DNA of 64,000 bases from Hanleya hanleyi (Eukaryota; Mollusca; Polyplacophora; Lepidopleurida; Hanleyidae), in contig JAVTVY010036978.1 of assembly GCA_036873755.1 (NCBI GenBank), positions 94,555-158,554 on the forward strand. Reading direction: 5' to 3'. Every line of letters starts with the position of its first letter. Within the stretch, counting starts at the first letter, position 1. Position numbers and translations under genes: made by a program. Below, piece by piece: positions 43,445 through 52,288 of the stretch. Below the pieces are notes generated by a model, which was not told the origin of the DNA, ran no database searches, and was given only the letters and a program-made list of their open reading frames with translations.

Positions 43445-43645
43445 CAATCAGTTCAACTTGGACGTCAGCGACAAGAACCCGGATGTAGGCGCGGAAGTCA
43501 GCGACAAGAACCCGGATGTAGACGCGGACGTCAAACAGGTGCATGCTCCTGTGGTGCACCGTGTACCCTAGGATGTTCACGAATGTTCCACCATCCCCGA
43601 CTTCTACCAGGCCCAGGTCCAGAAGCTCTCATGTCCTGCATGTGA
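43445..43645. repeat. Short direct repeats between promoter and centre, left arm
   Basis: GTCAGCGACAAGAACCCGGATGTAG(G/A)CGCGG occurs twice (about 43464-43527). The rest is single-copy, mirrored at 44452-44640, and contains a GGGCCTGG-type block. Confidence 0.5.
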
Positions 43646-43651
43646 ATAGTC

Positions 43652-44440
43652 ATATTGTGTGTGTATGCATGTGTGTATGCGTCTGTGTGTGTGTGTGCGT
43701 GTGTGTGTGTGTGTGTGTATGCGTGTAGGAGCGTGTGGGTTTGTGTGTGTGTGCATGCTTGCGTGTATGCATGTGTGTGTTTATGTGTGTGTGTGTGCAG
43801 CGTGTATATGTGTATGCGCCTGTGTATATGCGTGTGTGTCTGGGTGTATGTGTGTGTGTGTGTGCGTGTGTGTGTCTGTGTATGCATGTGTGCATGCGTC
43901 TGTGTGTGCGTGTGTGTGTGTATGCGTGTGTATATGAGTGCGTGTGTATGCGTGCGTGCGTGTATGCAAGTGTGTGTATGCGCCTGTGTATGCGTGTATG
44001 CAAATGTGTGTTTGCGTCTGTGTGTGTGTGTGTGTGTGTGTGTAGGCGGTTGTGTGTGTGTGCGTGTGCGTGCATGTGCGTGTGTATGCGTGTGTATGTA
44101 TGCCTCTGTGTGTGTATGTGTGTGCTTGCGAGTGTGTTTCTTGGATCGGAGCTTTTGGAGCATATACACACGCATACACACACACACACACACACAAACG
44201 CATGCACACATGCATACACAGACACACACACGCACACACACATACACCCAGACACACACGCATACACACAGGCGCATACACACACATACACGCTGCACAC
44301 ACACACGCACATACACACACACATGCATACACGCAAGCATACACACACACACAAGCCCACACGCACATACACGCATACACACACACACACCCACACACAC
44401 ACGCACACACACAGACGCATACACACATGCATACACACAC
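43652..44440. repeat. Palindrome centre: TG tract, spacer, CA tract
   Basis: A TG-rich tract with TATGCG variants (43652-44139) faces a CA-rich tract (44162-44440), with a non-repetitive spacer TTCTTGGATCGGAGCTTTTGGAG (about 44138-44160). The outer parts of the two tracts mirror each other unit by unit. About 200 bp of the left tract has no partner. The very long Cys/Val- and His/Thr-rich open frames here are repeat artefacts. Confidence 0.8.
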
Positions 44441-44681
44441 AATATGACTATTCACATGCAGGACATGAGAGCTTCTGGACCTGGGCCTGGTAGAAGTCGG
44501 GGATGGTGGAACATTCGTGAACATTCTAGGGTACACGGTACACCACAGGAGCATGCACCTATTTGACGTCCGCGTCTACATCCGGATTCTTGTCGCTGAC
44601 GTCCGCGCCTACATCCGCGTTCTTGTCGCTGACGTCCAAGTTGAACTGATTGTGCTAAAAATAGATCAACAGCTAGCTTGC

Positions 44682-44708
44682 TATAAAAAGGAAACGGCCT
44701 GGCCGTTT
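44682..44708 (+). promoter_or_regulatory. Promoter of gene 1, right arm: TATA plus 17-bp palindrome
   Basis: TATAAAAAG at 44682-44690, then AAACGGCC-T-GGCCGTTT at 44692-44708, 26 bases before the ATG. The ~75 bp from CTAAAAATAGATCA to the ATG is nearly the same in front of gene 2. Confidence 0.65.
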
Positions 44709-44734
44709 CATCAGACACTCTGTCAACCACCAAG

Positions 44735-45244
44735 ATGTTCACTTGTACTACGTGCTCGAAATCATTCACTCGCCGGCACGACTTGCGCCGCCATGAGGCT
44801 ACCAAGCACGATGGAACCGTCCGGTATAGCTGTACGATATGTAGGCCTACACTGTCGTTTCAGCGCCCAGATCATTTACAGCGCCATGAACGTTCAATTC
44901 ATGGGCCACCCAAGCGTCCATGCGAAGAATGTCGTCAACTCTTCAAACGACCCAGTCAGTTAAAACGGCTTGAGCGTTTGATTCATGGTCCGTCACCACG
45001 GCATGAGGGACAACTTTCCACTAAAGAGGCACCCAGGAGGGACAGATCCACTGAAGATGAACCCGGGGAGGAGAATGCCACTGGTGATGCGATCACGGAG
45101 AGCCCGCCTATACCCACAGCTCAGAAGAGCCTAGATATCCAGCCGGTCCCTAGCATTACTGTTTCCAGTCATACGCCTGACAACATTTTCTGGAAGATGC
45201 GGTGGATGTTCCCAGCGACCTCTTACCCGAAGATCATCCAGTGA
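44735..45244 (+). pseudogene. C2H2 zinc-finger gene 1, right arm (frameshifted)
   Basis: It is the mirror of 42763-43362. Relative to that copy, 7 bp are missing after the codons for HTPDN near 45181, which shifts the frame and ends the product early at 45244 (169 residues instead of 199). Finger 3 has also lost its first zinc-binding His (KRLERLIH against KRHERLIH) and a Gly (CEECRQ). The N-terminal fingers are intact. This arm's copy is therefore probably non-functional while the left copy survives. Confidence 0.75.
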
Positions 45245-45337
45245 GTGAGATGTATCGACGCCATTGGTCCATGATCCGACACTGCTTCCACCGTCATCGC
45301 CCTATATGTGCTAAAAATAGATCAGCAGCTAGCGTGC

Positions 45338-45346
45338 TATAAAAGG
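45338..45346 (+). promoter_or_regulatory. TATA box of gene 2, right arm
   Basis: TATAAAAGG, 53 bases before the ATG, within a duplicate of the gene 1 promoter (CTAAAAATAGATCAGCAGCTAGCGTGC). The palindrome after it is degenerate here (AAGCGGCCTTGCCGTTT). Confidence 0.65.
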
Positions 45347-45390
45347 GAAGCGGCCTTGCCGTTTCATCAGACACTCTGCCAACCACCAAG

Positions 45391-46029
45391 ATGTTCACTT
45401 GCACAACTTGCCAGAAGCAGTTTACTCGTCTAGATAATTTACGACGCCACGAGGCCTCCATCCACAACGATGCACGGTATACTTGTATAACCTGCGCACG
45501 GTCATTTAATCGGGAGGATCATTTACTGCGCCACGAACGCTCATTCCACGAGGGCGCGACGGAACAATGTAAGGATTGTGGTCAACTCTTCAAACGACCC
45601 AGTCATTTAAAACGGCATGAGCGTTTGATTCATGGTCCGTCTCTACGGTTTTGGCGACAACTTCCTACTGAAGAGGAGCCGCGGAAGGTCAGACCCAGTG
45701 AAGATAAGCCCGGGAAGACGAACGCCACTGGTGATGCGATGACGGAGAGCCTGCCTATACCCACAGTTGGGAAGAGCCTGGATTTCCAGCCGGACCCCAC
45801 CATTACGGTTTCGAGTCATACGTCATACATCGAACATTTTCTGGACGAGCCCATAAATGTTCCTAGCGATCTCTTACCCGAAGATCATCCAGAGAGTGAC
45901 ATCTCTCGGCGCCATTGGTCCATGACACGGCACTGTTTCCACCGTCATCGCCCTATTCAAGATATCTACAATTTTCCCACTGACCAACCTCACCCGTCTA
46001 CGCAGCTACGTGGAAACCATCTTCAATGA
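45391..46029 (+). CDS. C2H2 zinc-finger gene 2, right arm (intact)
   Basis: The product is 212 residues. It has three CX2CX12HX4H fingers (CTTCQKQF...HEASIH, CITCARSF...HERSFH, CKDCGQLF...HERLIH). The linker includes FQPDPTITVSSHTSYIEHF, absent from the left-arm copy, and RRHWSMTRHCFHRHRPIQD follows. It shares layout and promoter with gene 1 and arose by tandem duplication before the palindrome formed. The frame ends inside the start of the polymerase-like frame; the shift point is near the T4C3 run at 45972-45978 and is the same in both arms. Confidence 0.7.
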   Translation: MFTCTTCQKQFTRLDNLRRHEASIHNDARYTCITCARSFNREDHLLRHERSFHEGATEQCKDCGQLFKRPSHLKRHERLIHGPSLRFWRQLPTEEEPRKVRPSEDKPGKTNATGDAMTESLPIPTVGKSLDFQPDPTITVSSHTSYIEHFLDEPINVPSDLLPEDHPESDISRRHWSMTRHCFHRHRPIQDIYNFPTDQPHPSTQLRGNHLQ

Positions 46030-46333
46030 CCAACCTACGGCCTTCACATTAAATGTAGCATTTGGGTACATCTTATGCCATAAGATGACGGGTGAATTGC
46101 GCTATTTCTATTCCAGTGCCATCAACCCAGTGTACGACCAACCGTTTACCATCATTAACCGGAGGTCACTAGAGATGATGCTGGAGAAACTGGAACAATT
46201 GGATGTCTTGGGATGGGCCCAACAACAACGACCCAACACCAAGTGGACAGTGAAGAAGGTGACCAATGTTACGTTTTTCCTTACCAAGCTGATCCACCAC
46301 CCCCATCGGATAAAGTATTCACCCATGCACTGA
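45975..46333 (+). CDS. Polinton polymerase N-terminal-like frame, right arm
   Basis: The content is the same as 41790-42145 (FTLNVAFGYIL, ELRYFYSSAINPVYDQP, DVLGWAQQQRPNTKW, TNVTFFLTKL). It is in the +1 frame relative to gene 2 and likely the rest of that protein, split by a one-base change or joined by frameshifting. It ends 11 codons earlier than the left copy because of a local frame change after HHPHR. No polymerase catalytic motifs follow. Confidence 0.55.
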
Positions 46334-46640
46334 TAGATACTCAGAATGCGCAAACAACTATCTGAGGATATGTTTCCTCAACGGTATCCTGGCCTGGCCG
46401 ATGACGATTAGAACAAACGGTTCAGAGCGAACATGGCCGAAGATGGAACTTTCTGAAATGGCGACTTCTGATTGGACAAGAGTAGCCGAGAATACATCTA
46501 ACGGACAGGAACGAATATGACAGATGCAAATGGTGGCCTCTGATTGGACAAGAACCTTCTTGAATTGTAAATATACCCAACGCGGCTCCCCCAGCGTTGG
46601 TATGATGTAACATTGGGGAGAATAAACAATATGAAAAAAA
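46334..46640 (+). other. 3' flank of the right-arm genes, with polyadenylation signal
   Basis: Two TCTGATTGGACAAGA repeats (46467 and 46541 areas) are followed by GGAGAATAAAC (AATAAA near 46621), the presumed transcript end. Confidence 0.5.
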
Positions 46641-46715
46641 ATTCTTGTTGTTGTTGTTCTCTCATGTGTCATCCTTGTTGTTGTTGCTGTTGTTGTTCTC
46701 TCTCCGGTCTATATC
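46641..46715 (+). repeat. TTG microsatellite unique to the right arm
   Basis: TTGTTGTTG tracts with CTCTCATGTGTCATCC between them follow directly after the AATAAA signal. The left arm goes from TTTATTCTCC straight to the next block, so this arose or was lost after the palindrome formed. Confidence 0.65.
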
Positions 46716-46869
46716 ATGGCGTTATGTTAGAGTGTTAAGGTGTAACGACGGGCGTCGACGGGCGTCACTGCATTTCGAAGAATTAGTGACAATTCCATGG
46801 AATATCAGAGCTTTTGAGCTATTTCACCAGGGCCTTGAAGCATTAAGAATGGCGTTGGTGGGCGTTGCT

Positions 46870-47600
46870 ACAAGATGACACCTCACACGACGCATTCGCA
46901 CCGCGGATGGTCCATCTCTACACCAAGTAACATCCTTCACTGCTAAAAAAATGCCCCATTTCGCTACTACTCATACTGATGACGTCACCAATGACGTCAC
47001 AGATGCTGTGGATATCCCTCAAATCGGGGTCTATACCCCAAGAGCTACAACATGACACCTCCCATGACGCATTCGGACCAAGGATGGTCCATCTCTACAC
47101 CAAATACCATCCTTCACTGCCCCAAAATGCTCATTTTCGCTACTACTCCTACTGATGACGTCACCAATGACGTCACAGATGCTGTGGACAGCCCTCAAAT
47201 CGAGGTCTACACCCCGAGAGCTACAAGATGACACCTTCCAGGACGCATTCGAACCGTGAATAGCCCATCTCGACCCAAATACCTTCATGCACTGCCCCAA
47301 AATGGCCACTTTACTTACTACAACCAACTGCGCATGCGCAGATTAACGCGACTTGCACTTAAAACACACCATTCTGACTCTAACCCACACAAGCTTCACT
47401 TTGACACCTTCCACGACCCATTCGGATCCATAGCGGTCCATCTCTACCCCAAACAAACACCCACATACCCCCAAAATGCCTGCTTTCTATACTACGGCCA
47501 GACTGCGCATGCGCAGAGTATTGACAACGTACGAACCATTAGTGTAGTCAAGTGCTACTGCATGAGAGCTTCAAAATAAGACCTCATACGACACCATTGG
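46870..47600 (-). repeat. Array C, right arm
   Basis: Mirror of 40600-41375. TGACGTCA sites lie in the inner units and TGCGCATGCGCAG in the outer two. Confidence 0.65.
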
Positions 47601-47639
47601 ACCACCAGGGATTCACCTAGACTCCAACACGTCCACCCC

Positions 47640-48745
47640 GTATGGGCCTATACTCCCATAGCCATGCAGTATAGGCCTATGGGCCTACCCAGGCCTCAGT
47701 GAACTTTTTCCAAAAATTTCACCGTTTCGTGCTGGGACACTTCCTATCATGTTTGTCTTGACGAGACTAAGAAAACAAATCCAAACAACCATACCGCAAA
47801 TGTATAGAAGTAGGTTTCCCAGTGGGACAAACATTGGTCCTATACCCCCAGTATGGGTCTATATGGGTCTATATGGGTCTCGGTGACTTTTTTCAAAAAT
47901 TTCACCGTTCCGCTCCGGGACACTTCCTATCGTGTTCTAAATGACGAGACTAAGAAAACAAATCCAAACAACCATACCGCAAATGTATAGAAGTAGGTTT
48001 CCCAGTGGGACAAACATTGGTCCTATACCCCCAGTATGGGACTATATGGGTCTATATGGGGCTATATGGTACTTTTTCAAAAATTTCACCGTTTCGTGCC
48101 GGGACACTTCCTATCATGTTTGTCTTGACGAGACTAAGAAAACAAATCCAAACAACCACACCGCAAATGTCTAGAAGTAGGTTTCCCAGTGGGTCAAACA
48201 TTGGTCCTATATCCCCAGTATGGGTCTATATGGGTCTCGGTGACTTTTTTCAAAAATTTCACCGTTTCGCTCCGGGACACTTCCTATCGTGTTCTTAATG
48301 ACGAGACTAAGAAAACAAATCCAAACAACCATACCGCAAATGTATAGAAGTAGGTCTCCCAGTGGGACAAACATTGGTCCTATACCCCCAGTATGGGATT
48401 ATATGGGTCTCTATGGAGCTCTATGGTACTTTTTCAAAAATTTCACCGTTTCGTGCCGGGACACTTCCTATCATGTTTGTCTTGACGAGGCTAAGAGAAC
48501 AAATCCAAACAACCATACCGCAAATATCTAGAAGTAGGTTTCCCAGTGGGACAAACATTGGTCCTATACCCCCAGTATGGGACTATATAGGTCTCCCTGA
48601 ACTTTTTCCAAAAATTTCAACCATTCGCTCCGCGACACTTCCTTACATGTTTGTCTTGACGAGACTAAGAAAACGAGACCCCACAACCTATACCGCAAAT
48701 GTCGAGAAGTAGGTTTCCCAGGATGGTCCTATACCCCCCATACCC
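47640..48745 (-). repeat. Array B, right arm
   Basis: Mirror of 39640-40560 with six units; GAAGTAGGT(T/C)TCCCAG starts near 47809, 47992, 48174, 48347, 48531 and 48707. Confidence 0.75.
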
Positions 48746-48959
48746 CATATAGGCATTTTCCGTAATTTAGGATAAAGTCCGTGTTCCGTATTTTTTCAGG
48801 AAAAGTTTTACATACACCCACCCTGGAACTAGGGGGAGATAACTCTATTGATAGGCAAGCCCCGTTAAGCCCGGCGACCTATATACCCCCCATACCCCAT
48901 ATAGGCATTTTCCCGGATTTTTCGATAAAGTCCGTGTTCCGTTTTTTTATGCCCCTTTG
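48746..48959 (-). other. Spacer between arrays B and A, right arm
   Basis: It carries two copies of CCCCATATAGGCATTTTCC (48743 and 48895 areas), against one in the left arm. The extra ~150 bp looks like a local duplication. Confidence 0.5.
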
Positions 48960-49930
48960 CATAGGCTTCACATTGATACCTCATACAACTCGATCGGCCC
49001 ATTAGGGGCTCCCCTAGATCCCAAAACGTCTATTTCCATACCCTTTGGCCACCGCGCATGCGCAGAATGCCGATATTTCAACCCCACATCCAGCCCATCA
49101 GATGCCCCTTCATGAATGCTTCACTTTGATACCTCACTCCACCCAATCGGCCCACTCGTGGCTCACCTACATCCCAAAACGTCTATTTCCATACACTTTT
49201 CTCACAATTCCCTGTCTGCGCATGCGTAGAATGGTGACAACGCTCGAGCCACTAGTCCAGTCAGATGCCTCCTCACATAGGCTTCACATTGATACCTCAT
49301 ACAACTCCATTGGACCATTAGGGACTCTCCTAGCTCCAAAACGTCTATTTTCATACCCTTTGGCGACCTCGCATGCGCAGAATTGTGATATTTGAACCCC
49401 ACACCTAGGCCATCAGATGCCCCTTCACGAATGCTTCACTTTGATACCTCACTCGACCCCACTGGACCATTAGGGGCTCACCTACATCCCAAAACGTCTA
49501 TTTTCATACCCTTTGGCCACCGTGCATGCGCAGAATGCCGATATCTCAATCTCACACCCAGCCCATCAGATGCCCCTTCACGAATGGTTCACTTTGATAC
49601 CTCACTCGACCCCATTGGACCATTAGTGGCTCCCCTAGCTCCAAAACGTCTACTTTCATACCCTTTGGCTACCGCGCATGCGCAGAATGCCGATATTTCA
49701 ACCCCACACCCAGCCCATCAGATGCCCCTTCACGAATGCTTCACATTGATACCTCATACGACTCCATCGGCCCATTAGGGACTCCCCTAGCTCCAACACG
49801 TCTATTTCCATACCCTTTGGCCACCGCGCACGCGCAGAATGCCGATATTTCAACCCCACACCCAGCCCATTAGATGTCCCTTCACGAATGCTTCACTTTG
49901 ATACCTCACTCGACCCAATCGGACCATGCA
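48960..49930 (-). repeat. Array A, right arm
   Basis: Mirror of 38440-39600, with about six or seven units carrying GCGCATGCGCAGAATG. Confidence 0.75.
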
Positions 49931-50176
49931 GCGTATTTCAAGTCCGGGGACTACTTTTTCTCCGCGGAAGATTTTTCCCGCGACCGCATCATCGCCAGAC
50001 GGCATCACCGCGGAGGAATACATTCCCTGCAACAATTGGAACTCTCCTGTGTTGGAGGTAGCTTTTTGGTCATTCTACCGGAACTATAGTGCACTTGACC
50101 TCTCCTCCTCAAATCCTCCCCAAATGACCTCTACATCTGGGTGAAATGTGGCTCAAACAGGGTAATATATACTACT
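49931..50176 (-). repeat. Palindrome terminal segment T, right
   Basis: Mirror of 38189-38440, ending GGGTAATATATACTACT before the TATGCC duplication. Confidence 0.75.
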
Positions 50177-50383
50177 TATGCCATACAAAACAAAAATTAT
50201 TACATAATCAACACATGCATACACATGCAAAAGTAGGTTGAAAGCAGCATACAAGTAAAAAAGAATAAATATAAGTATAGGCCATGCAAAAAATAGTAAT
50301 GCTTCACAGATATCACAGCAAAATCACAGATAAATCAAATTAAAAGGAAAAAGTTAAAATTTACAATACATGGTCAGTATAAA

Positions 50384-52288
50384 TTAAAAACGCTTACATC
50401 GGATGATAAAATCCGCAACAGCCTGGAAAACCTTACCGTGATTTCTAGAAGGCTTAAAAACATTCTCCATGGTTGGATTAAAAACACCTGCATGAATAAG
50501 ATCAGTATAAAACAAATGACGTTGATTAACATGTCTGAGACAATGGAATAAAAAATGATCTACTGAATCATCCACCAAGCAGTCGTCGCATAAACCAGTT
50601 TCATGTAAATTAAAACGAGCAAGGTAAGAGTTAATAGGAATATGCCCAGATTGAACTCTATAAAATAGTTTCTCAGCTAGTCGGGACGATAAGTTAAAAT
50701 CATGGGCTAAAATAACATCTGAGTTAAAATCATGATAAAAGCGACCTTCAGTAGATGAATCCCAGTCTTCCTGCCACATGCGAATGAATTGGGGTTTGAG
50801 CCAACTTAAAATCTCGGACATGTTCATTAAAACTGAGATGGAAATACCAGGGAGTAAAAGGGCTTGCTTGGCTAATCGGTCAGCTGACTCATTCCCCAAC
50901 AGACCCACATGGGCAGGAAGCCATTCAAAACATATATGTATTCCCTGGAAAGATAAAACAGTGCAGATATGTAATATTTCATATAAAATAGGAGTAGATT
51001 TCGTCCAAGTAAAATTAATAAGTGCTTGTAAGGAACTCAACGAGTCTGATAAAATCACAGCTCTAGCTGGTCTAAAATCAGACAAAAACCGCAATGACAT
51101 TAAGATAGCTGTGAGCTCAGCTGTAAACACAGATACATTATCAGTTAATCTAAAACACTTACTATATTTGATTTCGGGCACACAGAAAGCTGCCCCGACA
51201 TGATCAGAATCTTTTGACACGTCTGTAAAGACCTGTAAATATTGAGACCAATTATTATCGATATGTTTCCTAGCACAAGACTGAATAATATACTGGGGGT
51301 CAGATTTTTTAACTTTATTATGAATATCTAACGATATGAATGGTAATTTTAAATGCCAAGGAGGAAGTGCTGGAACAGAGGACTGTTGAATAATTAAAGC
51401 AGGAATATTAAGCATGGAACAAATAGATTTGGAACGAATACTAAATGGTTCTGGTCGAGAAGAATTGTCAACATAAAATCTATCATATGGAGTAGGGGTA
51501 AAAACAGATAAGGCAGATTGGTTTCTTGAGGACTTTAACTTCAACGTAAATTTAAGAGTGCGCATGCGTCGCCGAATATACAGAGGCCACTCATTGCACA
51601 TAACTTGTAAAACATTTAAAGGAGTGGTTCTGAGAGCCCCTGACACTGAACAGTCTAGTTTTGATTTCAGTGTCGCGCATGCGCTATCGTAAGCCTCACA
51701 ACAATAATCTAATCTAGAACGAATTAATGCACGATATAATAATAATAATGTTTTCTTATCTGCACCCCATGATCTTCCAGACACACAACGCATAAGGTTT
51801 AGCACTTTCTTACATTTAATAGTTAGGACATTACTATGGTCTTTCCATGTTAGACGTTTGTCCAATATAGCACCCAAATATTTAAAAGAGTTTGAAAGTT
51901 TTACAGTAGAACCATCCAACACAAGATTAAGCGGGTTCTGTAAATGCCTTTTTGTAAATAATACAGCTTCAGTTTTCACAGATGAAAACTTAAAACCCCA
52001 CAGATGACCCCATTTAACAATATCATTAATACCCTGTTGAATATATTTCTTTGCATGATTAATACTTTTACAGGCAAACCATATGGCTTTGTCATCTGCA
52101 AATAGAGAACATTTAAGTTTGGGATTTAGGGCAGATGGAAGGTCATTAATAGTGATATTAAATAATGTAGGCGATAAGACCGAGCCGTGAGGCACAATGT
52201 TCTCAACAAGAACGCGCCGAGATAAATCTCGACCAACTCGAACTTGAATAAAACGGTCCGATAATTTTTTTTTAACCCAGCCTAACAT
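50384..52288 (-). CDS. Non-LTR ORF2, RT C-terminal half and RNase H
   Basis: From MLGWVKKKLSDRFIQVRVG the frame contains VPHGSVLSPTLFN (usually VPQG), the catalytic LFADDKAIW box, and a thumb region (FKYLGAILDKRLTWKDH). An RNase H domain follows at roughly residues 355-480, with VFTDVSKD, FTAELTAI, LSDSLSSLQAL and WLPAHVGLLGNESADRLAKQA, so the D, E, D, D catalytic set is in place. A CDDCLVDDSVDHFLFHC Cys/His motif closes the protein. The presence of RNase H and the terminal hairpin point to the I superclade. It is separated from the first half of RT by a frameshift at a 7-G run (minus strand), 52290-52296. Confidence 0.85.
   Translation of the reverse strand: MLGWVKKKLSDRFIQVRVGRDLSRRVLVENIVPHGSVLSPTLFNITINDLPSALNPKLKCSLFADDKAIWFACKSINHAKKYIQQGINDIVKWGHLWGFKFSSVKTEAVLFTKRHLQNPLNLVLDGSTVKLSNSFKYLGAILDKRLTWKDHSNVLTIKCKKVLNLMRCVSGRSWGADKKTLLLLYRALIRSRLDYCCEAYDSACATLKSKLDCSVSGALRTTPLNVLQVMCNEWPLYIRRRMRTLKFTLKLKSSRNQSALSVFTPTPYDRFYVDNSSRPEPFSIRSKSICSMLNIPALIIQQSSVPALPPWHLKLPFISLDIHNKVKKSDPQYIIQSCARKHIDNNWSQYLQVFTDVSKDSDHVGAAFCVPEIKYSKCFRLTDNVSVFTAELTAILMSLRFLSDFRPARAVILSDSLSSLQALINFTWTKSTPILYEILHICTVLSFQGIHICFEWLPAHVGLLGNESADRLAKQALLLPGISISVLMNMSEILSWLKPQFIRMWQEDWDSSTEGRFYHDFNSDVILAHDFNLSSRLAEKLFYRVQSGHIPINSYLARFNLHETGLCDDCLVDDSVDHFLFHCLRHVNQRHLFYTDLIHAGVFNPTMENVFKPSRNHGKVFQAVADFIIRCKRF

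Larger units (their letters stand above)
38189..50176. mobile_element. 12.0-kb palindromic Polinton-derived element
   Basis: Two arms of about 5.75 and 6.0 kb (38189-43938 and 44162-50176) are inverted copies of each other. They surround ~220 bp that is TG-rich plus a short unique spacer. Termini are AGTGGTATATATTACCC on the left and AGTAGTATATATTACCC (complement) on the right, with 6-bp direct flanks TATGCC at 38183-38188 and 50177-50182. A 6-bp duplication and AG...CT termini are features I recall for Polintons. Each arm carries three reading frames directed outward, then arrays C, B, A and a terminal segment T. Array A is shared with the protease-bearing fragment at 28 kb. It encodes no integrase, protease, ATPase or capsid, so it must have moved using another element's enzymes. 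Confidence 0.85.

Noticed and set aside
43531..44566. Very long open frames (up to 303 codons) on both strands, rich in Cys/Val or His/Thr
   Set aside because: They are translations of the TG/CA microsatellite at the palindrome centre, open in several frames and both strands at once.
38189..50176. Palindrome as a mere assembly artefact
   Set aside because: The arms differ by indels, point changes and array copy number, the flanking 6-bp duplications are exact, and the two sides have different neighbours. It could still be tested with long reads.
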